Assembly (NCBI GenBank): GCA_009801085.1 | Contig: VNWV01000003.1 | Location: 2,046,001-2,110,000, forward strand | Length of the DNA stretch: 64,000 bases | Direction: 5' to 3' | Source of the DNA: Lasiodiplodia sp. COLG20 | Lineage: Eukaryota > Ascomycota > Dothideomycetes > Botryosphaeriales > Botryosphaeriaceae | Shown here: in pieces, positions 48,601 through 61,257 of the stretch | Position numbering within the stretch: position 1 is the stretch's first letter | Layout: every line of letters starts with the position of its first letter | The notes under the pieces: generated by a model | The model's database searches: none | Seen by the model: the letters and a program-made list of their open reading frames with translations, nothing else | What the model was told of the DNA's origin: nothing | Translations under genes and position numbers: made by a program

Positions 48601-49173
48601 GGATCGAGGCGATCAAGAGGATGGTGCCGAAGCCACCGAAGAAGTATCCGACGAATCTGCGAAACCATGTCGAGGGAGGTGGCGAGGGCGCGTTGGGTCC
48701 GTATTCCTTGAGCTTGCGAGCGGCTCCATCGGCAGACAAGCCCTGCTGGAGGGAAGTCGAAAGGCGAGTGCACAGTTCCTGGGGCGTGATCTTGTGCCAG
48801 TCGACAGTGGCGTAGTCTACACAGTCAGCGCATCGAGGCAAAAGGGGCAAAGCAGAAGACATGGCTTACCAAACTCAGCGTCGAACTTCTTCTTCGACTT
48901 TGCCTTCTCCTTTTCCTTGAGGTCTGCCTCCTCGACCTCTTTTGCTTGGGTCTGCTCGACGTTGAACGAAAGAGTGCGGAAGTGAATGGGCAGTGCAACG
49001 CCGGGCTCGACCTCGTGACGGGCAAAGGAGCGCGAAGTGCGAGTAGAGAGATCGGATGCATTGGAAGCACGACGACGCAGGCTCCTGCGACGCTGAGCCT
49101 CGACATCTTCGGCATATCGGATGCGATTGGGAGCAGCCGAGATTTGGTCAGGGTCAGTGTCCTGGTCGGCCAT
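45613..49173 (-). CDS. P-type IIC ATPase (Na+/K+- or H+/K+-ATPase alpha-like)
   Basis: Five exons: 48870-49173, 48487-48816, 48187-48431, 47807-48136, 45613-47757 (1117 aa). Introns are 49-55 nt. The cytosolic N-terminus (~115 aa) is basic and Ser-rich. TM1-2 follow (IASILVFIAW, LVVFFINAAFNFYQ), then actuator-domain TGET (281-284), TM4 with AFIPEGLPIAV (Glu403), the phosphorylation site DKTGTLT with Asp445, KGAPD in the nucleotide domain, DPPRDE, GDGVNDAPSLKQADIG, and six C-terminal helices with TDCAAATAIAYEKPEADVLL in TM6. Overall similarity is to IIC pumps (animal Na,K-ATPase alpha) as found in fungi, rather than IID Na+-exporting Ena pumps or Ca2+ pumps. It is a predicted cation pump of the plasma or an internal membrane. 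No beta-subunit gene is nearby. Ion specificity is not readable. Confidence 0.92.
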
Positions 49174-51288
49174 GGTGATGGTGCTGATGCGACTGCTGGT
49201 GCGGCAATTTCTCAAGACAAAAAAGGGCACAGCAATGCGCTCAGCACAAGAGTTGGAACTGCTTGGAAAACTGGGAAACAGGCTCAACGCTGAGAGCTCA
49301 TATACTGCAATGATAACCCGTGATGCGGGATTTTCCAGTGGTTGGCCAAGCAAGTGGCTGTGTCTCCTCTGGCGACGCAGAGAAGAGCCTGGCGGCGGCG
49401 GTGTGTCTGGATGGAGAAACAGCTAGCTGAGGCATTTTCGCAGTGAGCTTGACAAAGGCAGGCTAGCTGAAATGTTACATGACAAACTCTCGGCATGCGC
49501 GAATATCAGCACTGGTAGCATGGATGCGAGCGGCACCGCGCCCGCAACAGGCAATCAAAACCAGAAACTAACGGCGAAATCGAGTGTTTTGATTGTTTTA
49601 AAGCGAAGTGTGGTGGTGAAGGGCTGGGGCGACGAGAACGGGTTAAGGCATGGCTAAGCTTTTTGGGCGGTGCGCAGCCTGGTCTGTGCACTGGGGTGAG
49701 GGAGAAGGAGGACGCAAGCTGCCAACGCAGTGGCTGACGCCTTCCTTCGCGAAGACCCTGAAACGTTGGACGGCCAAAATGCCGCTGTGGAGGAAATCCC
49801 GTCAGCGGCTGTCCTGCTTGACCGCAAATCTCCGTACTGGTTGACCGAGGAAGCGAGATGAGCCGCACCCCGCGGCGCCCATCTGTTCAACCGGCAATTG
49901 CGTTGCGCCATGCCGTCCGTGCGACATAGCCCTACCCGGTACCTGGGCCCATGCGCCTCGACTTCTGGGGGTTTCGAGCCTCCCCACTGGTGCTTCGCCG
50001 TTCCCTTCGCACCGCCCTTCACATGCAGCTCGACACCAACCCCACCCTTTGCTCAGCCCGTCAGTGCTACTTATGCTGTGCGACATCGCCCATCACACAC
50101 GCTGCTTCATCATCATTGGGTTGGCCTGTCCATGCGAGCGAGCCACTCAAATGCCCGCCGACCGTTCCAGCCATCTTGCTCAACACTGGTACCCGGACCC
50201 ACGTGGATGACAATCCACACTTCGTATTCTGTACCCGTGGATTCCATTTTCTCCTGTCACCCTTGGAATTTCTTTTTGGCGTCATGGCGTTGCTCGCCTT
50301 CCACCTGACTTTGTCCAGGCCCCCTCAGCTGAGCCTCGGTGAATTCTGGATGACGCTGATAAGACGCGGGCACGCCCCTTTCGCTGCATGCACTGTGTCA
50401 TTTTTACCTAGTTTGGCGTATTCGTTCTCTTCCACGGAACCGACCACTATTGCTTCTTGACAGGAACGCAAAAGCAATACCTCTGGCTGTCGCAGCCAAA
50501 GCCCAGTTCTTTTTCACTCTTGTCATAGGTAGTTGAGGCTATCACTTGAATGTATACTCTTGTCCGGACGATAGCTTTCGCTGCCCACATATTGTTCCTT
50601 GTTAAAAAAAAAAAGTCGTGGAAGCATAGCTACCCCACATTCTGCGTCCTTGGTATCTGTACAGGCATGATGCAACACATTGTTTTCCCAATACGTCATA
50701 AGCCAATGTTACCCCAGGAAGCCGGCACCAGTCCTTTCCGAAGCTAAACACTGTCGCACTCCTACCCAACCAATCAGCATCTCCCTTTACTCAGAGATCT
50801 GCACCATTCCCGGCCAACTTTAGCAGCTTGGTTCTTTTGATCTCCATTTCCGGTGTCCGCGTGCTACTTTGGGCTGCTTTTTCTACGCCTCATCGGCGGC
50901 TAGATTTCTTAGTGCTGCAACTTGGATGATAAGCTTGACCTTGTGCCTCTTTTGTCAAGGAACTTGTGCATCAGTTGCCCTGTCTAGGTGAACACCCCTC
51001 AGCTATGGCGTACCTTCGACTTTGTGGGGTAATGGAGGCGTCCCTTCTCCTCTCCAGTCCACCCCGGTCCCTTGCAGGTAGGAAAGATACCGAGGCTCTT
51101 CGCCTGCCATCCAACACTGCTCTATGAAGTAACTCAAAGTCAGTGATGTTTGTGGCTTTGCTAGTGTATTTGAGTAGCTGTATATATATACTAGACTTCA
51201 GAACTGCTTTGCAATGAGCACCCGAGCGCCTGCCTGCCTTGCTTCTCACTCCGCTCCAATCTTGTTAATTGCCCGTAGCTTTTCAGAC
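49174..51288. other. 2.1-kb divergent upstream region of the ATPase and the peroxidase
   Basis: No gene seen. There is a short poly(A) run at about 50603-50613. Open frames are not protein-like. The half near the peroxidase is A/T-richer than the half near the ATPase. Confidence 0.5.
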
Positions 51289-52878
51289 ATGCCTTCATCC
51301 TGGCTTGCGTTGGGCGCCGCTGCTCTTGCTGGCCAAGCCACCGCCTTCCCGGCCCTGGCTGACCAGTACGCTGCACAATCATCCCAGAAGGAGAAGAGAG
51401 TGAATGGCATCAGCCCGGGCTTCGATGCTGAAGCACAGAGGATTGATGTCTCTGGTGAGCACGCATTCGTGCCCCCCGGACCCGAGGACAAAAGAGGTCC
51501 TTGTCCAGGTCTCAATGCTCTGGCCAACCAGTAAGTCCGTTCCTCTTCCTATTCCCTATACGTATTACTTACTCTTGTTAGCAATTATTTGCCTCACAAT
51601 GGTGTAGCAACAATCACGCAATTCGTCGAAGCCACAAATCAAGGTTAGTCAGCTGACACAGCTCTTCCGTATGCTGCAACATAAAGTTGAATGGCTGTGT
51701 AGTCTATGGCATGGGTGTTGATCTGGCCACCTTTCTTTCCATCTACGGCGCCGTCATGGACGGGAATGGCATTAGTTGGTCTATCGGAGGTGCACCGGAA
51801 ACAACGGACCTACTTAACCTTCTCACCCAGCCCCAAGGCATTTCCGGCTCTCACAACAAATATGAAACAGACGCCAGTCCGACTCGCGGGGACTTATATC
51901 AATAGTATGCTTACCTTATCTTCACTATTTCCACTCGCCAATCCCTTCATCCCTCTCTCTATCTTTGCTACTGGTAATCAACATGTACTGCACTAACGCA
52001 TTCTTCACCTCCTTCCAGCGGAAACAACTTCGCCGTCGTCCGTTCGCAATGGGACGCCCTCTTTGCCAAACAATCAGGCGTTCCCAACGCGCAATCCAAC
52101 TATGGCCTCGGCCTTCTGACTGATTTCCGCGTGGAACGCTTCCAGCAAAGCATTTCCTCGAACCCATACTTTTTCAACGCCCCTTTCTCCGGCGTAGTCG
52201 TACAGCCGGCCGCGTACACCTTCATCTACCGGTTCATGGCCAACAAGAGTGCCGAGAACCCCGAAGGCGTGTTGACCAAAGAGGTCCTCAAGAGCTTCTT
52301 CGGCTTCACCGGGTCGGACGACGACATGGTGCACAACCCGGGCTGGGAGCGGATCCCTGAGAACTGGTACAAGAGGGCACTGGGCGACGAGTACACTATT
52401 CCATTTTATGCGTTGGATCTCAATGCTGCAGCATTGCAACATCCGCAGTTCTTAGACATTGGCGGGAATGTAAGTTCTCCTTCATTCCCATCCCACTCCC
52501 TCTCCTCCCGGAAAGGAGAAACGAAAAAAAAAAAAAAAGCATTAACCTCCCTCTCTTATCTATCAGACCGGCACAACCGACTCCTTTACCCCCATCGACC
52601 TTCAAAACCTCACCGGTGGTCTCTACAACGCCCAAACCCTTCTTGACGGCAACAATCTTGCATGCTTCGGCTTCCAAGCCGCCGTCCAGTTTGCTCCCGA
52701 TCTGCTCAAGGGCCTCGTCAAGGATCTTGCTGGCGCACTTGGCCAGCTGGGAGACGCGTTGACGAGCGCGCTGAACGGGCTCGGGTGCCCACAGTTAGGA
52801 GGGGAGGCTTGGGATGAAGGCAGTCTGGACCAGTTTCCCGGGTGGACAGAACTGAAGGATGATGGGACCTACCCGTAA
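51289..52878 (+). CDS. Secreted heme-thiolate peroxidase (chloroperoxidase / unspecific peroxygenase family)
   Basis: Five exons: 51289-51530, 51582-51643, 51703-51904, 52019-52469, 52567-52878 (422 aa). A signal peptide (LALGAAALAGQATAFP, cleavage near 20) and a dibasic site (EKR) precede the core. The proximal heme thiolate is Cys72 in PCPGLNALANHNYLPHNG. The acid-base region reads SGSHNKYETDASPTRGD, so Glu156-Thr157-Asp158 stands where chloroperoxidase has E-H-D and long peroxygenases have E-G-D. DFRVERFQQSISSNPYF and WERIPENWYKR follow. Members oxidise or halogenate small molecules with H2O2. The C-terminal ~100 residues (LLKGLVKDLAGALGQLGDAL) form an amphipathic extension beyond the core. 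An upstream in-frame ATG exists; 51289 gives the clean signal peptide. Confidence 0.88.
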
Positions 52879-53550
52879 GGAAGAAGGTGGAAAGGGGGTA
52901 CGTTGGCACAGTCTTGTGCAAGTGCGTAGCCGGTGAAGAGAATTCAGTTGTGGATGAGAACAATGGCTGCGAGAGCGCTAACTTGGAACTTGAATTTGAC
53001 GACGAAATCGATTAATGAGAATATGTTCTTTACATTACGAATGATGCTTAATGCAAGGTCAATTGCTCTAAATTACACAAATCAAGGATTCATCCACTTG
53101 AGAACAAATTTTATGGAGTGAGCTAAAGCGTGAGGATTCTCAGGACTTTCAAATAATATCTGTGCAATGTTAAGACACCCTCGAATTGTAGTCGTTTGTT
53201 GAACTAAAAAAGTACGACGCTGTATTAATTTCAGTACTTTGTTAATGGCCTTATATTGGCTAACATCATTCAATACTTCGATGATAAAATTGCTCTCTGC
53301 TCTTCTCGATTCAACCCCCGACAAGCTCTGCTGCTGTTTATCCCATACCACTGCCCGAGTCTCCAAAACCAGAACCCAACACGCTTGCAAACAACAACAA
53401 AAACCTAGCACATCTCAGGAGTATAAAACATCCGACACCCTGCTTTTCCAAGATACGCCAATCAACCTGTCACACCTTTCAATCTTTTCCTCTCCGCAAC
53501 AACATTCCCCTGAGAAACTCCAAAAGCCGAAAAGACCCCATATCTACCAC
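52879..53550. other. Convergent intergenic spacer
   Basis: 672 bp between the peroxidase and the DUF1479 gene, A/T-rich around 52990-53290. No gene seen. Confidence 0.5.
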
Positions 53551-55181
53551 CTACACATGGAACCCCAACACCTTGTTCGCGCGGTCCAACACCGCGCGCT
53601 GGCCAGGAGCCAATCCCTCAGCCGTGCTATCCCACTGCTCCAGACCCCAAGCCCTCCTTCCCTCCTGTCCGGCCAGCTCGGCCACGTACTCGGGCGACGG
53701 GCGACCGACGTGGCGAGACTCGCCCTCGCCGCCGCCAAAGTCCGGGCTGGGCACGCCGCGCAGCCAGCAGTCGCGCTGGCGGGTGAGGTAGGCGGCGTTG
53801 GCCTCGGTGAGCGGGCAGGCCGGGATGTACAGGACGGACGAGTCGCCCTTGCCGGCGTGGGTGCTGTCGACGGCGTGGATGCCGTCGCAGTGCCAGGACA
53901 CGTAGTCGCCCGGACGGACGCGGGGCACGTGTACCATGCTGCGCGCGAGGTCAAGGTGCGGGTGCAGCGCCGCGCGCAGCTCCTGGCCCTGGCCGGGCGT
54001 CGCGCCTTGCAGCCACGAGCTGGGTTCCGGCTGCTCGAGCTGCCAGTTGCCGGTCTCGAGGAAGGCCGGATCGAAGACGTCGGACTTGGGGTCTGTCGGG
54101 CCTCGCTTGGGCGTGAAGAACGGCCGCAGCAGGATGTAGGCCGTGGCGCGCGAGAGGAGTGGGTTGACCAACAGCGTACCCTCATTTGGGCCCGTCTCGC
54201 TCATGCTTAGCCAGCCTTGGAACATGCGGAACATGCTGCACGCGCCTACGCCCTGGTACATGTCCGACACGACCGGCAGCCGCGAGCCGGCCTCCCACGG
54301 ATCGTACTCCTCCCACCGCCCCTCGAAGATCTTGTCGTACACGCCACCGCGTCCGTACCCCTCTGGTTCCCACCGCTCGACCGACCCCCCGTCTACGTGT
54401 GGACCTAAAGCAAACTTGGCGTCACCCGGCTGACGGATGCGCAGCCGGTCTGCGTACGCTGTGGGGTGCTGCGTCGAGATCTGCGCATGTGGGTCCGTGG
54501 CATGCCAGAATGACATCAAGTAGCGCTGGGTGTTCAGCATGTTCGGATGCAAGCGGGCCTGCATCTGCGGTCGCGACCAGTAGAGTTCGAAGACTTGCGG
54601 GTTGTCGGATGGAAAAGCTAATAACTGCTGTGTCAGCGTCGGAGTGTACATTCATACTGCTCAAATAGACATGCGATTGAACCGCATAACCAAGAGTAGG
54701 AATACTCACCCTTCGTATGCGGATTCTTCCTAACATAGTCCTCAATCTCGTCTTTAAAGCCACGCGCCTCTTTTTCGTCAACAACACCCCTCACAATTGC
54801 GACGCCTCGTTTGCGATGCTCGGCAACAAACTCCTGGCTAACAGTGCCATTGACGATGTCCTTGTATTGTACCTCCGGAACGACTTTGCTTCCCATCTCA
54901 ACGATATGTGGGATCTCTGTGCGCAGGTCCTTCAACAGCCGTTCCCATGATGCTCGAATTGCATCCTCACGGCCTGCGATGAGGTTCTTCTTCAACGTGG
55001 CATAGCGCGGCTCGAGGGGCGTGAATTCCTTTCCGCTGAGAGAAGCGAATGCGTCTGAGATGTCGCCTGCGCGTTTCTGTGTCGACGCAGGTGTGGTCGC
55101 GACGGTGCGCGCGATATGTAGAGTCGATGGCAGACTGGCGCGCGCGCGCACGCGCGAGGTGTGTCGGAGTGTGGATAGCAT
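53551..55181 (-). CDS. DUF1479 (YbiU-like) protein, predicted 2OG/Fe(II)-type oxygenase fold
   Basis: Two exons: 54710-55181 and 53551-54617 (512 aa) around a 92-nt intron. The N-terminal ~40 residues (MLSTLRHTSRVRARASLPST) look like a mitochondrial presequence. Then come LSGKEFTPLEPRYATLKK, RGVAIVRGVVDEKEA and, across the intron, ELYWSRPQMQARLHPNM, LGPHVDGGSVERW (HxD-type metal motif), GWLSMSETGPNEGTLL, YVSWHCDGIHAVDSTHAGKG (candidate distal His) and SSVLYIPACPL. This is the pattern of DUF1479 proteins, which resemble double-stranded beta-helix oxygenases. Their substrate is not established. It diverges from the GH1 gene over 746 bp. Confidence 0.85.
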
Positions 55182-55927
55182 CTTGGAATGGAGCTACGAG
55201 GGATGCGATTGCGAGCGAAATGTGATAACGACAGGGAGGCGGAATGCTACGCTGCGATGGAATATGAAGGTGTGATTGATGCAGGAAGCATGCTTGCTGA
55301 CGCTTGCGCTGGTTGGCGGGCTGCTTTATGTTGTGCCATGGTGGAACGAGCTCCGCAGAGATTCTCGAAGATGTGGAGATGCGGAATGCGGAGAGAGCGC
55401 GGGGCGGGAAGCTCTCGCGGCGGGCGGGATGCGGTTTGGGGTAACTTCGGGAGACATGGCTAAACTTCGGGCGGTGGCTGGAAGGCAGCCGATCTCATTC
55501 GCTGACGTCGATGGAGGGGCAGCGGCGCGGGGCAGCCGTGACGCTCTCAACAACCGCACAGCCGGCCCGTCTCCCCTTCGACCGCCTGCCGTGTGCCTTC
55601 TCCGTACCCGGCAGAATCGATGAAGGCGGCCTACTGCTCGAGGCGACCGCGCCGTAGGAACCGCCTTCAGCCTCTTCTTGCATCCTCCGTGTACTGAACA
55701 GGCAAATTTGCCATCACGAGACGGCGTCGGCGGCACGTCCTCCGTGGCTATATTGGAAGAAAAGAAGTGGAGAAGGCGCACTGCGGCACATAAGAAGAGC
55801 ACAACACCCTGCTGAGTCTCTGCATCGTGTTCGCTTGTCTCTCAGTGGACAACAGTCTCCTGAGATCTCTCGAATAGGAACCAATCTTTTTCGTCAACAA
55901 AATCAACCGAGGGGGATAGAAGCAGTC
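55182..55927. other. Divergent upstream region of DUF1479 and GH1 genes
   Basis: 746 bp. It has an alternating CG/CA-type run just inside the DUF1479 start (55138-55155), a GC-rich middle, and C/T-rich sequence near the GH1 ATG. No gene seen. Confidence 0.45.
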
Positions 55928-57927
<2,000 letters not shown>

Positions 57928-58657
57928 CTCGGCTGGCAGGGCGAGGTGTCAGACGAGATTGCGAGCCAGTTTTGGGCGGAGGTTCCACCGGCAGGGCGGC
58001 GAAAAGGGGCTATGCTGGCACGGCAGATGGGCGTAGCGCGAGTTGACTGCCGTGCCGGGGAATTGAGCAACGTCAAGGGAGGCTGAGACGCTGGGTTTCG
58101 CCGTGAGGCGGCGGCATGGATGGGGTCGTCAACGGCGTGGCATGACAGCGGAAGCAACGGTGGGCAGGCGCATCAACCCTTGCTTATTCGTTAGCGAAAA
58201 TGAGATCAATTTGCTGGCCCACGCCCCGCGCTCAGCTGTTTTGGCACCAGCGCAGTGCCGATACAGAGCGACTGCCCGCCCGGAATAGGAGTAGTGCTGG
58301 CTGCCATCGGTCCTATTGTACTGCTGTGCTGCAGCGCGCTGCTGGCTGGACTGCTGGCTTTGGCATACGTACGGCCGGAAGGGGGGCGGCAGGATCGCGC
58401 TGCGTGGCCACCCGGCGCTACCGTCGGGCCTTCTGAAGACGCGCAGCTGGCTACCGCAGGGCAGGCGGCGTGGTTGCAAGCGTGGGCGAGGCTTGTTGGC
58501 TTGTCGGGCGAGGGCGTGGTGGTCCCTGGTCGATTGCAGAACGAGCAAGGCTGAAACGCCCGTGCGCAGCCAGCGGGGAGCCGCCGAGGAGTCTCCGCCC
58601 CAGGCACTCAGCGGACGCGGAGGAATCTCCGCCCGCCTCCGCTGCTGAGACGGCGGT

Positions 58658-58903
58658 ATGGACCACCAACCCTGCGCCCTGCAGGAGCCGGCGTGCGGCG
58701 CGACGCGAGAGACATGTCACCTGTGCGGCCTGTTCGAGACGGTGCAGCCCTTGGGCCGCTGGGCGGGCTGGTGGCAGCGGAAGGAGGTGCTCCGCAGCAA
58801 GCTGGTGGTGGACTGGGACCGTTGCTGGGAGGAGCTTGAGCGCGGGATGGATTGCGCCGCGCACGATTCGACGCTCAGGTACGCCCGCACTGCCAGCCCC
58901 TAG
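58658..58903 (+). CDS. Possible small Cys/Trp-rich protein (doubtful)
   Basis: An ATG-initiated frame of 81 aa. Third codon positions are overwhelmingly G or C, and the translation has a natural mix of Glu, Asp, Leu, Lys and Trp, unlike the Ala/Arg/Pro shadows around it. It contains ETCHLCGLFETVQ (a CxxC), GRWAGWWQRKEVLRSKL and DWDRCWEELERGMDC. A GTACGC donor at 58879 and CAG acceptor ending at 58927 would splice it (49 nt, the local intron size) onto a longer frame, but the continuation is not convincing. I do not recognise a family. It may be a real small gene, a broken gene, or chance. Confidence 0.3.
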   Translation: MDHQPCALQEPACGATRETCHLCGLFETVQPLGRWAGWWQRKEVLRSKLVVDWDRCWEELERGMDCAAHDSTLRYARTASP

Positions 58904-59830
58904 CTCGCCTAAGCCCTAAAACCCCAGCGCTGGTGATGGTGGTGTGCGGCTGTGCCTTGGAGGTGCATGCTTTTTCCACGCTTGCCCAGATGCTCCCCTT
59001 CCGAACTCGCCGCCAGCAGCAGATCTGCACCAGTTGCAGCCCAACGTCTGCAGCGCTGCAACAATATCGCAACACGAACACCGCCGTTTCAGGGTCCTTC
59101 TGCACACACCTCACGCTGCTGCAGACGACGACCACCACATGCACGCACGGCTTCCCGCCCGCCGCAACGCGCCTCGTGGCGTGGTTCGCGCATAAAACAG
59201 GCCACATGGCTCGGCTTTTGCTTCGCCTGCCTCACCATCGCAGCTCTTCGTCCATGGCGCGGCGGCAACCGCGTTAGGCGGGCGGAAGTGGTGTTTAGCT
59301 ACTTGCATAGAGCGGGTTGCGCAATCCTGGGACGCACTGGGCAGCCTGCAGCGGCTGAAATGGGATCCGTGTGCTGGTGTGCCAGACGCGGTTGTGCGAA
59401 GCGCCGAGCCCAGCCGATGGCCCTGCGCCGCTGAAATCACCGAAAAGAAGGCGCACAGGACAGGAGCTCTTCGTGAAGAAAGCCCAGCGATCGGCGGTGT
59501 CAAGGCCGCAAGCGTCCATGCCACCCCTCCACGGCAGCGCGATGACGACGGGCATCTGGGTAGCGAAAGCTCGATCTTGGCCTTCCCTGGACCTCACCCC
59601 CGCTGCAGGAAACCTCTCCCACTGAGGCATTTTCCGCCGCCTTCCCTGCGCTGTCGTCCTGCCCACGCCAGTGCTCCCGCTGCCCATGCTGCATCGAGTC
59701 CACGATAGCGAGCGCGCTGCAATCAAAGCCATGCTTCGCCCAGTGCGCTGAAACGCGCGCGGCGGAGAGCGTTTGGACGGGATGTGCGGGCGGAGTTGCG
59801 CGCGTCTGATGACCAGCCGCCATTGCCCTG

Positions 59831-59847
59831 CCATGCCATGCCATGCC
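59831..59847. repeat. CCATG pentanucleotide tandem
   Basis: Consecutive CCATG units (three in a row, then CCTTG) in the GC-rich upstream region. Short microsatellite. Confidence 0.6.
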
Positions 59848-59895
59848 TTGCCCCCCCTGCGGCCAGCGTGTGCGGCTCCGCTGTACGGGCGTGGC

Positions 59896-59932
59896 GGCGG
59901 TGATGATGGTGGTGGTGGTGATGGTGGTGCTG
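59896..59932. repeat. GGT/GAT trinucleotide microsatellite
   Basis: Imperfect run of GGC, GAT and GGT triplets. The surrounding frames are not convincing genes. Confidence 0.6.
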
Positions 59933-61257
59933 GGCGCGTCCCGCTCCACGAAACGGGAAAGACGTGTGCGAGATGGAAACACATACCGCCCACGCCTGTC
60001 CGCTCGCTCTCCCGGCTCCCTCCCCGGCCGGGAAATCGAGAGCAAGTTCCGCCGCGGGCGCGGCCGCTGCGCCCGCACGCAGTCCGAGCCAACGAAACGA
60101 CAGCGGCACCCCCATCCATGCTCGCGCCCGCCGCGCCGTCACCGCCTTTGCAAGCCGTCGCACAGCCCGATCACCGGCCTGACCGGTGGGCGGCGGAGGA
60201 GCCGGGAGGTCGACCACAGCCGGCAGCAGGCCTCTTCAGCGCCAAGACGGCCGTTGGCGACAGTGCCTGGCGATCTCCACCGACACCAGGCTCAGAGAAT
60301 TTGCCGGCCGATGTCGAGGCTCATGGACAGCCACGTGCGGCGCCGGCACATTTGCGCTTTGCCGGCTGGGCCGGCCGGCCGCTGGGCTGCAGGCTAGGGA
60401 CCGGCTTGTGACGCGGTGCCCTGCGTGGGAAGCGAGCCTGGTGGCGTGGGAGCGGGCGCCATTCTGGGCGTCCAGCTGTGCTGCCATGTGGCCGGCGCAG
60501 GGGTCTTCCACGGCAGTGGATGCGCCAGCGGCAGGCATTGGGCGCGGGGCTTTATCGCGATCAGCTCGTCCAATTTGACGCGGTCGGCGACGAAGGATCT
60601 GTGTCGGCGTCTGGCGGGCATGGCATGTGCCGTCATGCCCTCCGCACAGGCACCGGAGATCTGGACGCGCAGTTCTGGGGTGCGCCGGCGATTGGGCCGC
60701 CGTTGCTGCGCTGAAGCTGGCATCGCGAGCGCACGCCGGCGGCCGCACTCCGTTGCTGGCATCGAAACGGCTTCCTCCCGGCGCCATGCCAAGCCATGTC
60801 AAGCGTCTCGAAAATTCCAAAAGTGAAACCCCTTCCCCGCAAAGAGGCGCACGTGTGCCTACCATCGTCTTGGAATCCGAAGGGAGCGAGCGCGCGCAAG
60901 CCTCACTCGCATCGCAGAAGAGCCGGCGCCGGAGCGCCGCTGCGATCTGACCATAGGCGTAGCTGCGCCCTCACCTGATAGTCCTAGTCTTCCCAGGCTC
61001 TGGCCACATACCTGGTGCGGGCGGTGTCGATGGATCCTCACTGCCATTTCTCCTGATCTGCCATTGCAGAAACTTATCTGCAACCGTGGTGGCCCGGCTG
61101 CCAACTTTCGCCCGCCTACAAGTACCCATATACGCACCGCTGGGCGCCCCCCACATACATTCGCACCCACCCTCACCGCCGTCCCGTGTGCGGAATGTCC
61201 ATGACCACCACCATAAGACCGCTACACAGTCCCCTCGAGTGCCGGAGCCGTTATTCA

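Larger units (their letters stand above)
57928..61257. other. 3.3-kb GC-rich region upstream of the bZIP gene
   Basis: The most GC-rich part of the window. Most open frames are Ala/Arg/Pro-rich shadows. It holds a CCATG tandem run, a GGT/GAT microsatellite, an imperfect repeat of GGAGGA-TCTCCGCCC near 58585-58640, and one ORF (58658-58903) that looks more protein-like than its surroundings. A GTG-initiated frame at 58255-58554 encodes a membrane-span-like stretch but has no ATG. Confidence 0.5.

Noticed and set aside
53239..54210. 323-aa plus-strand frame opposite the DUF1479 gene
   Set aside because: Antisense shadow; the minus-strand frame carries conserved motifs.
58255..58554. Frame with a membrane-span-like stretch (GIGVVLAAIGPIVLLCCSAL)
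   Set aside because: Starts with GTG, has no ATG and no convincing splice partner; kept only as a note in the region entry.
59295..60865. Several 130-270-aa frames on both strands
   Set aside because: All Ala/Arg/Pro-rich, mutually overlapping and without motifs, as expected by chance at this GC content.
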